In this document: in pieces, positions 16,364 to 26,600 of the stretch
Layout of the letters: each line of letters begins with the position of its first letter
Position numbering within the stretch: position 1 is the stretch's first letter
From: Chitinophaga filiformis
GTDB taxonomy: Bacteria > Bacteroidota > Bacteroidia > Chitinophagales > Chitinophagaceae
Assembly: GCF_900102545.1 (NCBI RefSeq)
Contig: NZ_FNBN01000001.1
Coordinates: forward strand, 61,581-125,580
DNA: 64,000 bases
Reading direction: 5' to 3'
The notes under the pieces: model-generated
Seen by the model: the letters and a program-made list of their open reading frames with translations, nothing else
What the model was told of the DNA's origin: nothing
Databases searched by the model: none
Made by a program: the position numbers and the translations under genes

Positions 16364-17572
16364 CTACTCCACCACCACCATACATCTCACCTGCTGCAAC
16401 TCCCCTTCCCGCTGCGTATACGCCACCAACACTGTCCTCTCATCCAATCCCTTTAGCACCGGATAACTCGCATACACCGAATCAGGCGTCAATACCCCTG
16501 TATCCAGCACCTTCCCTGCACCGTCCCTCAACTGAAAGCCTACACGGCTATTAAACGTATTTTTCACCTTTACCGGTTCATCCCATACCAGCATGACCTT
16601 ATTGTCAGCCAGTGCTGTGATCTGCGGATGTTTCGCAAGTGGTACAGAACTTACCTTCTGCTTATGGGTATAAGTCTGACCATTATCCGCCGACTGACAA
16701 TAATAAACCCCTTCTCCTCCTCCCATGGTAAACCAGGCAAAATGCATCCCTTCTTTGTTCTTCACCATAGCCGGTCCGGTATGCGGACAACCTCTCACTA
16801 CCCAGTTATCAGCACTGATCCTGTTCATTGTTGAAAAAGAGGCGCCTCTGTCTGTTGATACCATATGCACCATATCGCGGATAGAATCATTGATAATATC
16901 CCTGAAAGCGATATGAATACCGCCATCTCCATCTGTATAGAGATCCGTTCTGCAACATTGACAAACTGTTTCCGCCAATGACCTTTCCTGTTTAAAACCT
17001 TCATGACCATCGGTAACAGCAAAGTAGAGAGAAGAACCTTCCGCATCCACATCTTTTCTGTTATCGAGCCAGATAGCGGCGGCCTGTCCATCAGGTAACA
17101 ACGCGATATCAAAGTAGCGTTGATCATAACTGCCGGTATCTGTTACCAGGGCCTGTGCGGGCAACCAGTTTTTCCCTCCGTTCAAAGAACGTGTATAGAA
17201 TACCCTTCCTGCATATTTGTTACGTGGGTCATTCTGTTCTACTCCGTAGATAGCAATGATCTCTCCGTCGGGTTTAAATACCATTTTAGGCATGTTCTCT
17301 GCATGCGGCAATATACCGTTGGCAGTAGGCACCTGTTGCGGCGAAGAAAACGTCTTACCCTTATCATCAGATACTGCATAATACAGTGTGCCGGTATCAG
17401 CACCGGCAGGCGCCTCCACCCAACTGATAACAGTCTTACCATCTGTGGTAGTTGTCAGATAAGGACATGAAGCATCCTGCGTAGCATGCGATAATACCTG
17501 TATCTTCTTCTCCGGATTGTTACATGCTACAGTGCACATCGCCAATAATATCATCCATTGTCTCATTCCCAT
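16364..17572 (-). CDS. Asp-box (BNR/sialidase-like) lipoprotein with CxCC motif
   Basis: A 402-residue lipoprotein with a hydrophobic leader and Cys at 17 in CTVAC. Four Asp-box-like motifs mark a beta-propeller: SDDKGKTF (68-75), SLNGGKNW (129-136), STDRGASF (239-246) and SADNGQTY (294-301). Automatic annotation would call it exo-alpha-sialidase, but I see no Arg triad or Arg-Ile-Pro motif that would prove glycosidase activity. The Cys-Gln-Cys-Cys at 204-207 and Gly-Cys-Pro-His at 261-264 are unusual for a sialidase and suggest a metal or cofactor site. The start lies 5 bp after the TonB receptor stop, so it is the last gene of that operon and probably works at the outer membrane with the receptor. 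Confidence 0.75.
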   Translation of the reverse strand: MGMRQWMILLAMCTVACNNPEKKIQVLSHATQDASCPYLTTTTDGKTVISWVEAPAGADTGTLYYAVSDDKGKTFSSPQQVPTANGILPHAENMPKMVFKPDGEIIAIYGVEQNDPRNKYAGRVFYTRSLNGGKNWLPAQALVTDTGSYDQRYFDIALLPDGQAAAIWLDNRKDVDAEGSSLYFAVTDGHEGFKQERSLAETVCQCCRTDLYTDGDGGIHIAFRDIINDSIRDMVHMVSTDRGASFSTMNRISADNWVVRGCPHTGPAMVKNKEGMHFAWFTMGGGEGVYYCQSADNGQTYTHKQKVSSVPLAKHPQITALADNKVMLVWDEPVKVKNTFNSRVGFQLRDGAGKVLDTGVLTPDSVYASYPVLKGLDERTVLVAYTQREGELQQVRCMVVVE

Positions 17573-17577
17573 CTTCG

Positions 17578-19860
17578 TTAGTTTTTACCATTAAATGTAT
17601 AAGCAACACCTATGTTGAAAGTACGTTTCGGACCTGGTCTGTAAGTAGTGCTGTAAGTTGTTTTCTCCGCAGTAGTAGCATAGATCGCATCCGCAGCATT
17701 GCGACAGTTCAGCCAGCATTCGAATTTCCTCCAGCTGTAACCTGTACGGAAGTTCAGGAGATCATAGCCGCCGTAATACTGCGTATTCTGCGGATCCATG
17801 TAGTAACGGCTCACATGCTGCCACTCTCCTGCCAGCCGGAAACCCCGAAGAAAAGCAGGCTTCCAGGTGATCTCTGTATTAGTGATCACTTTAGGCGCAC
17901 CACCCATCTGATTGTCATTATAGCTCACTCCTTTTTCCACATACTGATTGAAAAAGTGTTCTGCATATTGACCGCTGCAACGTATCCATATAGAACGTAT
18001 TGGCGAATAGCGCACATTCCATTCTATTCCTCTATGTGTAGTACGGCCGGTATTGCGGTTTTCATAAGAGCCATCATCCAGTTTTACACTGATAATCTCA
18101 TTCGTGCCCTGCATATCATAGATACCTATATCCACATATCCTTTATCATTGGCAAAACCAAACCAACCACCTGCTTCATAGTTGCGATAAGTAGCAGGCT
18201 CCAGCACCGGTACTTTTACACCTCTGTATAGTTCAGAGATATTAGGCGGCGCAAAGCCAACACTGTAATTGGCATACATACCGCGGTTCATTCCAAAGTC
18301 GTATGTCAGCCCTACTTTTGGCGTCAGTGCATTGAAGTTGTTACGATCATCAGGAGCACCAGTGAACGCAGAAGGTGTAAGATGATTATCAAAATCATAA
18401 TCCATCCTGTCATAACGGAGCGCTGCTACGAGTTTCATACCACGCAGCAATTCCATGTCAAACTGTGCATAGGCAGCGGTATTCAGCAGGCCTACATTAT
18501 AATCCGTCAGCAACGAATCTTTCTTTGTATAACCTGTATAATAACCAGCAGCATCACGGGTAATATCAATAAACTCTGAGTAATAAGCCGCAGGGCTGTA
18601 ATCGGCGCTCACACCTGCAATTAAAGATGCATGCCGCCATGGGAATTGCTTCTTGTGCTGTATGATCAATCCATAACTGTTAAAGCTGTCGTCATTGATT
18701 TCACCACTAGCTTTCAGGGGATTCTGTAAGTTGTTTTTAATGGCATAAAATGGATTCTGTCCTATGCTGTTGTTACGGAAGAATGCAGTCACCGTAGTTC
18801 TGTCTGTTGAACTCCAGCTGTGTTCCAGCGTACTTCTGTAGCGGAACGCATTCACCTTGCGATAAGAGAACGTCTGGAAATTGCGGTAATCTTTTCCATA
18901 AAAATGAGCACTGTCCAATCCTCCCACCTGGTCGGTGTAATAATCAGTCAGTGTAGCGGAATTAATCCACTTTGTCCGTTCATTGATCTGGTAATCTGCC
19001 CTCAGCGTAAATGCCAGTTTATGAAAATCACTGTGGTCCATATAGCCATTGCGCTGATCTGCATAATAACCACCGAAGCTAAGACCTACTTTGTTAAATG
19101 TACTGGAAGCGCTGAAATCAGTACGCTTATATCCCCTGTCACTGATCTCTGCCTGTATCCTGGCGGTAGGTTTCAGAGATGGTGCTGCGGTGATAAAATT
19201 GACAGCTCCCCCCACCGCTTCACTACCATACAAGGAAGATGCAGGTCCTCTTACAACTTCAATATTGCGCAATGCCGCCATATTGATCTCGATCAGTGCA
19301 TTGTGGTTAAAGTCGCCGATGGTGCGGATAGGAATACCATCCTCCAGGTACAGGAAGAGGCTCTTGTAGCCGATTGGCTGCCTGATAGCCATCGTATGCT
19401 GTTCGTTACCCAGATCGACCATATACACTCCGCTGACTTTGTTCAGCAACTGCTCCAGGGAAGTAGCTTTGGCATCTCTCATCTCCTGTGTAGAGATAGT
19501 GCTAATGGCCACCGGTGCATCGGTGCGGGATTGTTTGTCGCGGCTGGTGGTTACTATTATTTCATTCAGACTGGCAACATCTGGTGTCAGTGAAACAATG
19601 AATGGCGCTTGTGTCTTTACTGCCAGTTTTTGTGGCTGATATCCTACAAAAGATACTTTAATAGAATCTTCCGCTTTATTGCCTTGCAGCGTAAAACGGC
19701 CTGCTGCATCTGTCAGGCAACCTTTGCCTGCGTGCATCAACTGCACGGTGACGCCTGGCAATACTTCTCCTGTCTGCGCGTCAATCACACGGCCCTGCAT
19801 CTGCGCATGTGATTGTACAAAAAACAATACTCCTGTTATTATCAGTATTAAATATTTCAT
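17578..19860 (-). CDS. TonB-dependent receptor
   Basis: A 760-residue outer-membrane active transporter. A signal peptide ends near residue 20. A carboxypeptidase-regulatory-like domain follows (GRVIDAQTGEVLPGVTVQL, to about residue 95), then a TonB-box/plug region from IIVTTSRDKQS. The plug has VSGVYMVDLGNEQHTMAIRQ and ends in VVRGPASSLYGSEAVGGAVN. The rest is a beta-barrel with alternating aromatic strands, ending in a Phe-Asn-Ile-Gly-Val-Ala-Tyr strand. It is not a SusC type (too short, no SusD partner). A Cys-motif small protein lies upstream and an Asp-box lipoprotein downstream. The substrate could be a metal complex or siderophore, which is inferred from context only. Confidence 0.9.
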   Translation of the reverse strand: MKYLILIITGVLFFVQSHAQMQGRVIDAQTGEVLPGVTVQLMHAGKGCLTDAAGRFTLQGNKAEDSIKVSFVGYQPQKLAVKTQAPFIVSLTPDVASLNEIIVTTSRDKQSRTDAPVAISTISTQEMRDAKATSLEQLLNKVSGVYMVDLGNEQHTMAIRQPIGYKSLFLYLEDGIPIRTIGDFNHNALIEINMAALRNIEVVRGPASSLYGSEAVGGAVNFITAAPSLKPTARIQAEISDRGYKRTDFSASSTFNKVGLSFGGYYADQRNGYMDHSDFHKLAFTLRADYQINERTKWINSATLTDYYTDQVGGLDSAHFYGKDYRNFQTFSYRKVNAFRYRSTLEHSWSSTDRTTVTAFFRNNSIGQNPFYAIKNNLQNPLKASGEINDDSFNSYGLIIQHKKQFPWRHASLIAGVSADYSPAAYYSEFIDITRDAAGYYTGYTKKDSLLTDYNVGLLNTAAYAQFDMELLRGMKLVAALRYDRMDYDFDNHLTPSAFTGAPDDRNNFNALTPKVGLTYDFGMNRGMYANYSVGFAPPNISELYRGVKVPVLEPATYRNYEAGGWFGFANDKGYVDIGIYDMQGTNEIISVKLDDGSYENRNTGRTTHRGIEWNVRYSPIRSIWIRCSGQYAEHFFNQYVEKGVSYNDNQMGGAPKVITNTEITWKPAFLRGFRLAGEWQHVSRYYMDPQNTQYYGGYDLLNFRTGYSWRKFECWLNCRNAADAIYATTAEKTTYSTTYRPGPKRTFNIGVAYTFNGKN

Positions 19861-20072
19861 GGGTGCAAAAGTTCAACTGCCGCAATAGGGCATACAACTG
19901 CGTGACAGGCGATGTAATATCACTGCCGGTACAATTGCCATCACGGACAATAGTGGTCAATAAGTAATAGAAGGAATGAAGATCAATGAAACCAGCCACA
20001 GCTGTATGCCGTGCCATAGCTCATATGAAATGCATCACAATAAATGTGCTGTAATTGTACGGTTGACGTGAA

Positions 20073-20435
20073 CTAAGCCTGGGGTGGGTGAAAGAAAGAG
20101 AATAAAGGAGTATGCAGTTCAGGATCCTGATAATAAACGATGAGTTTTGAAGAAGGAGCAATTGGGGTAAAGTCAAACTCCTGTAGCGCATTCACAAAAG
20201 ACACTTCATACTTTTCCTTACCTGTTGTGCCATTCTGCTGCTGCTGTTCATCCTGGCGCAACTTCTTCCTGAGATAACATTTACCATTACAGTGCATGTC
20301 AGGTTTGTCCCTGTTTTCGCATAATACACTTGCAATATATGCCTGATCAATCTTATACTTCACCATAATCACCACCTGGCTGAAGTTTTGCAACAGCAGA
20401 CCCAGGAATACTGATATGACGAAGAAATATCTCAT
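20073..20435 (-). CDS. small protein with Cys-rich HCNGKC motif
   Basis: A 120-residue protein. It has a membrane helix or signal segment at about 4-22, then Cys at 39, 49 and 53 in the cluster LCENRDK...MHCNGKCYL. A basic and Gln-rich stretch and a C-terminal tail containing His at 108 and 116 follow. No named family is certain. The Cys/His spacing suggests metal or haem binding, or disulfide formation, outside the inner membrane. It is preceded by the best-spaced promoter in the window and lies 212 bp before the TonB receptor gene. That gap holds no credible gene, so the three leftward genes probably form one unit. Confidence 0.65.
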   Translation of the reverse strand: MRYFFVISVFLGLLLQNFSQVVIMVKYKIDQAYIASVLCENRDKPDMHCNGKCYLRKKLRQDEQQQQNGTTGKEKYEVSFVNALQEFDFTPIAPSSKLIVYYQDPELHTPLFSFFHPPQA

Positions 20436-20444
20436 TTACTGCAG

Positions 20445-20476
20445 CAAAAATAGCTCAAGACTTACCCAATTGCAAA
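20445..20476 (-). promoter_or_regulatory. promoter of the small Cys-protein / TonB receptor unit
   Basis: On the minus strand, TTTG (20476-20473), a 20-bp spacer and TATTTTTG (20452-20445) match the Bacteroidota -33/-7 consensus. The predicted start of transcription is about 4-6 bp before the ATG, giving a very short leader. Confidence 0.6.
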
Positions 20477-20626
20477 TGATTTATATCATGTTCGGAGGAG
20501 ATCCTGGTTCCTAACTGAGTTGCTTCATATGCTAGTTACATCCTGGCTATTTGCAGGTAATCATAAAACTGGGCACCACGTGATAAACCATAGACGAAAC
20601 ATACAAAACTGCAAGGGTCTAAACAG

Positions 20627-20657
20627 AGAGGGGCGCCTCTGTTTGAGACACCCCTCT
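20627..20657 (-). terminator. weak terminator-like hairpin after sprA
   Basis: AGAGGGG (20627-20633) pairs with CCCCTCT (20651-20657) across a 17-nt loop, 24 bp past the sprA stop. The minus-strand sequence after it has only a short T run, so termination may be inefficient. The other bases of 20477-20680 hold nothing recognised. Confidence 0.35.
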
Positions 20658-20680
20658 GAAAAATGATATTGAAAACGCTG

Positions 20681-23600
20681 TTACTGCGCCAGCATAAATC
20701 GCAATGTCAATCCGCCTCTGGTACTGGTAATCGGGTAAGCAGTGGAAATAACCGGTATGGTTTGCCTTCGGTCGTAGAAGAACCGCAGGTTCAGACGGTT
20801 GTTCAGCACATAGTCAATAGACGGCGATATACCGATCACTTTCTGTCCGCTTGTCGGTATCACCAGGTCAGCATCCTGCCTGTTGTTCACCGTCTTGTCA
20901 TCACGGAAACTCATATCCAGCCTGAAGTTCATGTCATTCTGCACCTTCTTGCCGTCTTTCGGCTGGCCCAGGAACGCAAATTGCACATTACGCAGACGGT
21001 AGCTACCTCCCAGGGTCAGTTCAGTAGAACGAAGCTCTGTCAGCTGGTAGTCGATCAGGCTGAGACTGAGTGAACGGCTCTTCTTGAATTCCACACGCAG
21101 GTTCAGACTGTTGGTGAAAGTCACATCCACACCTACTAATGGCGAGAACTCTTCCGTCATCGTGATGTTTGGTATCAGGAAGTACGGAATATAGTTGCCA
21201 GATACGGTGTCTATAAATCCAGGATAACCTGCCAGACGCGGATCTTCATACAGCAAGGCTGTATTGTACGAGCTCATACTCAGACGACCTACATACGCAT
21301 GTGTAAGCGATACGTTGGTAAAGATAGACTTGAATGGTTCCAGTTTGGTCAATCCGTTATAAGCCACACGCCAGTTCGGACGAGGTATATAATTGCTGAA
21401 AGGATTGCTGCGAACATTAGATAAACCGGCGCTTTTCAGCAGGCCTATCTTCTCAGGATCCTTGCCGGTATAAGCGGCCAGGAATGCCGGCACCAGTACA
21501 TCCTGTGCATAACGTCCGTAACCATAACGGTAAGTCGGATCTTTCGGGTTGTTAGTAGGTACTCCAGGATCACTGTTATAAGGGTTCAGCGCACCCAGGC
21601 GATTGGAGATCGTCTGACGGTAACGCTCAAAGTCTTTGAAAGTCTGCGTCGTCCCAGATTCCTTATCAATACCTCCAAAGATGGTTTTGATAGCCATATA
21701 AGTGATCTCAAATCCGCCCGCGTCATAAGGACTCAGGTGCTGGAAGCCGGAATCAGACATGTTCTTGAACAGCTCCGTATGCGTCTTGGTGAACGACTTG
21801 GTCATACTCAGATCGATCCGGAGGTCATTAGCTGGTTCCAGCTGTGCCTGTATCTGCCAGCGCTGTGTGAATTGCTGCTGGAACTGGATGTTGAAAGTAG
21901 TATCAGGTGTGATGAGGCCTTTCTTCGCAAAGTTGTCCAGCCATGCCTTATCAGGTTGTTTACCAAACACGAATGGTACGCCCGGCGCCCAGCTGGCCCA
22001 GTTCATACCCAGTATTTTGGTACTGTCGATATAACCTGGTAAGCGGGTACTACCATTTTCAGAATAGTCCAGACTGACACGTTTTATTGACAGCAACGGT
22101 TTCATCACCGCTTTCAGGATAGGCGATATTTCCGGTGTAACATCCTGCTTGGCCGGTTGTTTCTGATTGCCGGCAGTGCCAGGTCTGTTGTTATTGTTCG
22201 GCTGTGGCTTTTTCTTCTGTTGCGTACCCGTAATGGCTCGCAGGAAGGCCGATTTACTATACAGCTCAGAGAACTTGAATTCCGCCATCACGGTCTTCTG
22301 ATTCGAGTTCTCGATCGCATTACCCAGATACTTTGCCAGCAGGGAAGCACCCGTCCAGCGGTAGTCAGTTGAATACCCTATGGCAATGCTCGTCCAATTC
22401 AGCAAAGGCAGCTTGGTTGTTGGCAGTGTATAAGTGATGTTGGCGGTATGGTAGTAATTGGTGGTTCTACCCAGTTTGAAGAAATTGCTCCATAAGCTGT
22501 CTTTCTTCTCCTTGGAGTCCAGACGGCCCTTTGGTTCATCAATACGGGCGTTGTTTACCGCATTGAAGTCTATACTGAGGCTCTTTGTCAGATCCCACTT
22601 CAGACCATAATACCTATCAAACGTAAAGTACTTGTTATATGTCTCCGGCAGTTTGTATGTACCATCCCCTCCAACGTTACGGATACGTGTTGCACCGAAC
22701 TGGCGGGTAATGTCTACCCTGAAACTGATGAGTGATGGTATATAGTTAAAGTTAAAGTCACGGATCAGGTCAAGCCATGGTGTTTTCGCCTTGAACAGTT
22801 TCTTGAATGGCGTAATGAACTTACTCTGACCGGTGAAGGTATATCCCAGGCCACCACGGTGTTTTGTCAGTTCATCACTTTGAATGATCGGACTATGGCT
22901 GGAGGTCTGTGTATAGGAATAGCTGATATCAAAGTTCTCAATATCCCAGAGGTGGTTCTTTTTCCTGTTCAGGTTCATGCGACGCACGTTGGTAAAGTTG
23001 AGACTCTTGATAGAGGTAAAGTCTTCAGCAGCTTTACGGATAGAATCGCGCTCATAATCACTGCGGGCCATTCTTAACTTATCCTTGAGTTTGATATCCA
23101 GGTCGTATGGATCGTATTCTGGTCTGCTGACAGCCCTTGAATAACCGGCGTATACAGGAATGGAGAGACTGGCTCTCTTCGGCAGCAGTTTACCCAGGTC
23201 CAGGTTGGCAGCCGCATCGTATTGCAGGTAGTTATCACGGAAACGTTCATTCACACGCTGGTCAAGGTTACCAAAACCCGCCGTGTGCATGTTACCTGAC
23301 ACGCTGATAGTACCCAGATCTGCCAGTTGCATATCTACACGGCCCATACCGGCATAACCGCCTTTTTCATCCAGACCGGAAAGACGTAATTCATTGAACC
23401 ATACCTCACCACATTTAGGCAGACCATCATCTTTCGGGTTGGTCACACCCAACATGATCGTTCTTACATCACCCAGGTTCGGGTTACCGATCACGCTCAG
23501 GTAGTTACCTTTTTCATCCTGCTCGGTATATGCTCTTAAAGGAGAGCAGGTATCACACTGGTTACGCTTCTGCTTCAACTGGGTCAGTTTGCTCAGCAGC

Positions 23601-26600
23601 AGGTCCATGTCGTTGATCTCAGGCCAGATGTCGTACGCTGTATGAGAACCTCCCCAGCTGGTCACCTTCAGTGGTATCTGATATTCGTAGTAGTTTTCCA
23701 CGAAGTCACTACCCATACGAACGATAGCGCGCAGGTCGCCATCTTTCAGTCCGTTAGGATCGTCGGAGGCTTCTGCGTGCAGGTACATCTGAAGATGTTT
23801 GTACTGACGCAGGTCCATGTTCAGGTTCTTTGATACGCCGCGGGTATCTCCGTCTTCCAGTTTACACACCTGGATAGACATCGCCTGTTCGTTCAGCTGC
23901 AGCACGGTGCTGTTGGTGCTCACGGTATTCTGACGCACAACTCCCGGAGGCAGTGTATACGGGATAGGCTTACGGGAAGAGTTTTCTTCAATATTTACAG
24001 CAGATGTATTGAAAGTAGTTGATCCGTCGTTCGGAATAGGATCGCCCGGCTGCAGTTTATAGTCATACTGACGCCATTGGTTACGCACCAGTTGCAGTTT
24101 CGCAAAACGTACCACCACAGTATCCTTAAATCCAGTCAGGAACATACGCATGAAACGGATGGATTTGAAGTCTGGAATGCTACCTATTTTCGCATTAAAA
24201 CTGCTGATCGGCACTTTAAACTGGTACCAGTTCTCAATAGTCTTCTGTCCATTTGCCAGCGTTACTTCCGCCGGTATCTTATCTACAATATAGTTAGTAC
24301 CTACCGTCATATTTGGACGCAGGCTCACACGGTACTGGAAGTATTCCTCTGTTTCATTCAGCGTGTTATCCCTGTTCAGGTCTTCCGATTCAGGAATGTT
24401 CGTAGCTGCGGTTGAGTAAGTGGTATTCTGTGAAACCGGGGAGTTACCTTCCGGATTGCTATATAACTTGTAGCGTTCCAGGATGGTGGTATTGGTATAA
24501 TCCCTGTAGTGCCTGTAGTCATCATTGGACGGGTCTCCCTGTGCCTGCTTGTAAATATTGGAGTTCGATCCGAAGTTTCTCGCCAGCTCATCAAGATATG
24601 ATCTGTGGAAGGTCTTCTCATCACCACTCTGCAAACCATCATAACCCACATCCTGGTAACGGCGGATCTCGGGATCATTATCAAATGCCTGGGTGATCTG
24701 TTGCTGGAATTTCGGAATACGGCCCCAGACAGAAGAATCTGTTTTATTCAGGTCCGTAGTCGGATTAGGCAATCCGTTTTCGAAGAACTTGCGGGAATCT
24801 TTCAGGATGTCTTCCGACACATTACCGAGGTTAAAGTACAATTGACCACCGGTGCTGTTCGGATCCTTAATAAAAGGATCCTGGATCCAGAATTCGATAA
24901 ACTCAACATTCTGTGTCTGAAAGTCACTATTATCGATAGCACGCATGATACCACCCCATGCCTTTTCAGGGTGTGTCAGGTGACCATCAGCATCAACACT
25001 ATCTTTATTGGCAATAAAGTTATACGGACCTCTTTCTCTCGGATAATAGGCCAGGTCAAGTGTACTTAACTGGCTTTGACCAAAATCAGTAGAACGGTTC
25101 GCAAATACCTCTTTCTGATATACCAGGCGCACACGTGGGTCGGATTGCTGGTTTTCATCAATGCCAGTCGGTAATGCAGGCGATTTCGGGATCTGCAGGG
25201 TAGGCTCAATGATATACCAGGCCAGTCTCGCCCTGTCATGACCATAAGCCAGATCATTGGATTTGTCTGCATTCAGAAACAGTGGCCTTCCAGAGCTGTC
25301 TACTGCATCTTTTGGTGTAGACGCCAGTGCCCAGGCAGTAGCCGGGAACTTCAGGTCGTAACCACTCTGGGAACCTTCAAAATCATCGATAAAGACCTGT
25401 CCCTGGCCGGTACCTGCCGCATTTACCAGTTTACTGTGGCCGGGGAATAACTTGGCCACCTCACCGGTGAACATGATATTGGAAGGTGTATTGCTCTGGT
25501 AATTAGGCAGTTTGTTCAGGAAACGGGTCAATCCTTTCCACTGGGAATTATAGTTTACGTCAAAGCCCACCACGGTATTCTTGATAGGATCTTCACCGTA
25601 GTTCACTTTCTGGTAGTAAGGGCGTTCACTCATCCTGGCAATGGTAGATCCCAGGGTCAGGTTGTCGTTCACCACATAGTCAAAGCGGGTACCAAAGTAG
25701 TTCCTTACCTGGGTGCCAAAGGCCGCATTGTTTTCAAACTGCACATTAATGGCCACCCCCGAGTTCAGGATACCTGCGTTGATGATCTTGATACGGCCCA
25801 GGTTATAGTCAATGATAAAGTCTACGTTCTCGCGCAATTGTTGTCCGCCGGCAGTCACCGTTACAGAGCCCGGAGGAATATTATACCCTCCCAGCTGGAT
25901 CTCGGACGAGTTGGCAGACTTATACGACCCTTTCAAAACATAGCGGTTCAACTGCGGGAACTGCTGCGCCACCACTTTAATGGAATCATACAGCACCTTA
26001 TACAGATACTGTTTTTCCAGCGCAGCATTGCCGCCGAAAGCTTTTCTGATACCCTGAGAGAATGGTTCCAGTTGCGGGAACATGATACGTCCCGTCTGGG
26101 AATTGATAGTATACCCTTCCACGTAGTCAAACACACCATCCGGCTGCGGGTCATTCTGGTTGTTCAGCCTGTCCAGGTTGAGGATGGTAATGAGCGGAGC
26201 GCCCTCCCAGATACCCTGGGCATCCGGCAGGTAACGTTTATCACTTGGTGCGCGGGATTCTGTACCCGGGTCTTTATAGTAAACATCCAGTTTGAAGTCA
26301 GCCCTGTTGATCTGGTAAGCGCCTGTGGAATAGATGTTTTTCATCATCAGGTCCCAGATAGGCAGGTTTGGACGTGCGGACGTAGCTTTCAGCAATTTCA
26401 GGAACAGGATACGCTGGTTGACGCTATTATTCTGGTCAGGTGGAATATCCTGGGAGAATTCACCCACAGTGTACACACGGCCGTTATAAGTATACTGGTA
26501 TGCAACGGCCAAAACTTCATCCGCCTGCAATTGCTGATTGAGCGAGATGAAGCCTAACTGCCTGTTGAGCGTATATTCCGTAGAGTCCAGTTTTCGGGCG

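Noticed and set aside
16364..17572. Confident call as a catalytic sialidase
   Set aside because: Asp boxes alone occur in many propellers; no Arg-Ile-Pro motif or Arg triad was seen, and the CxCC motif is atypical.
19781..20017. Minus-strand frame between the TonB receptor and the small Cys protein
   Set aside because: It overlaps the TonB signal peptide in another frame, with no sensible composition.
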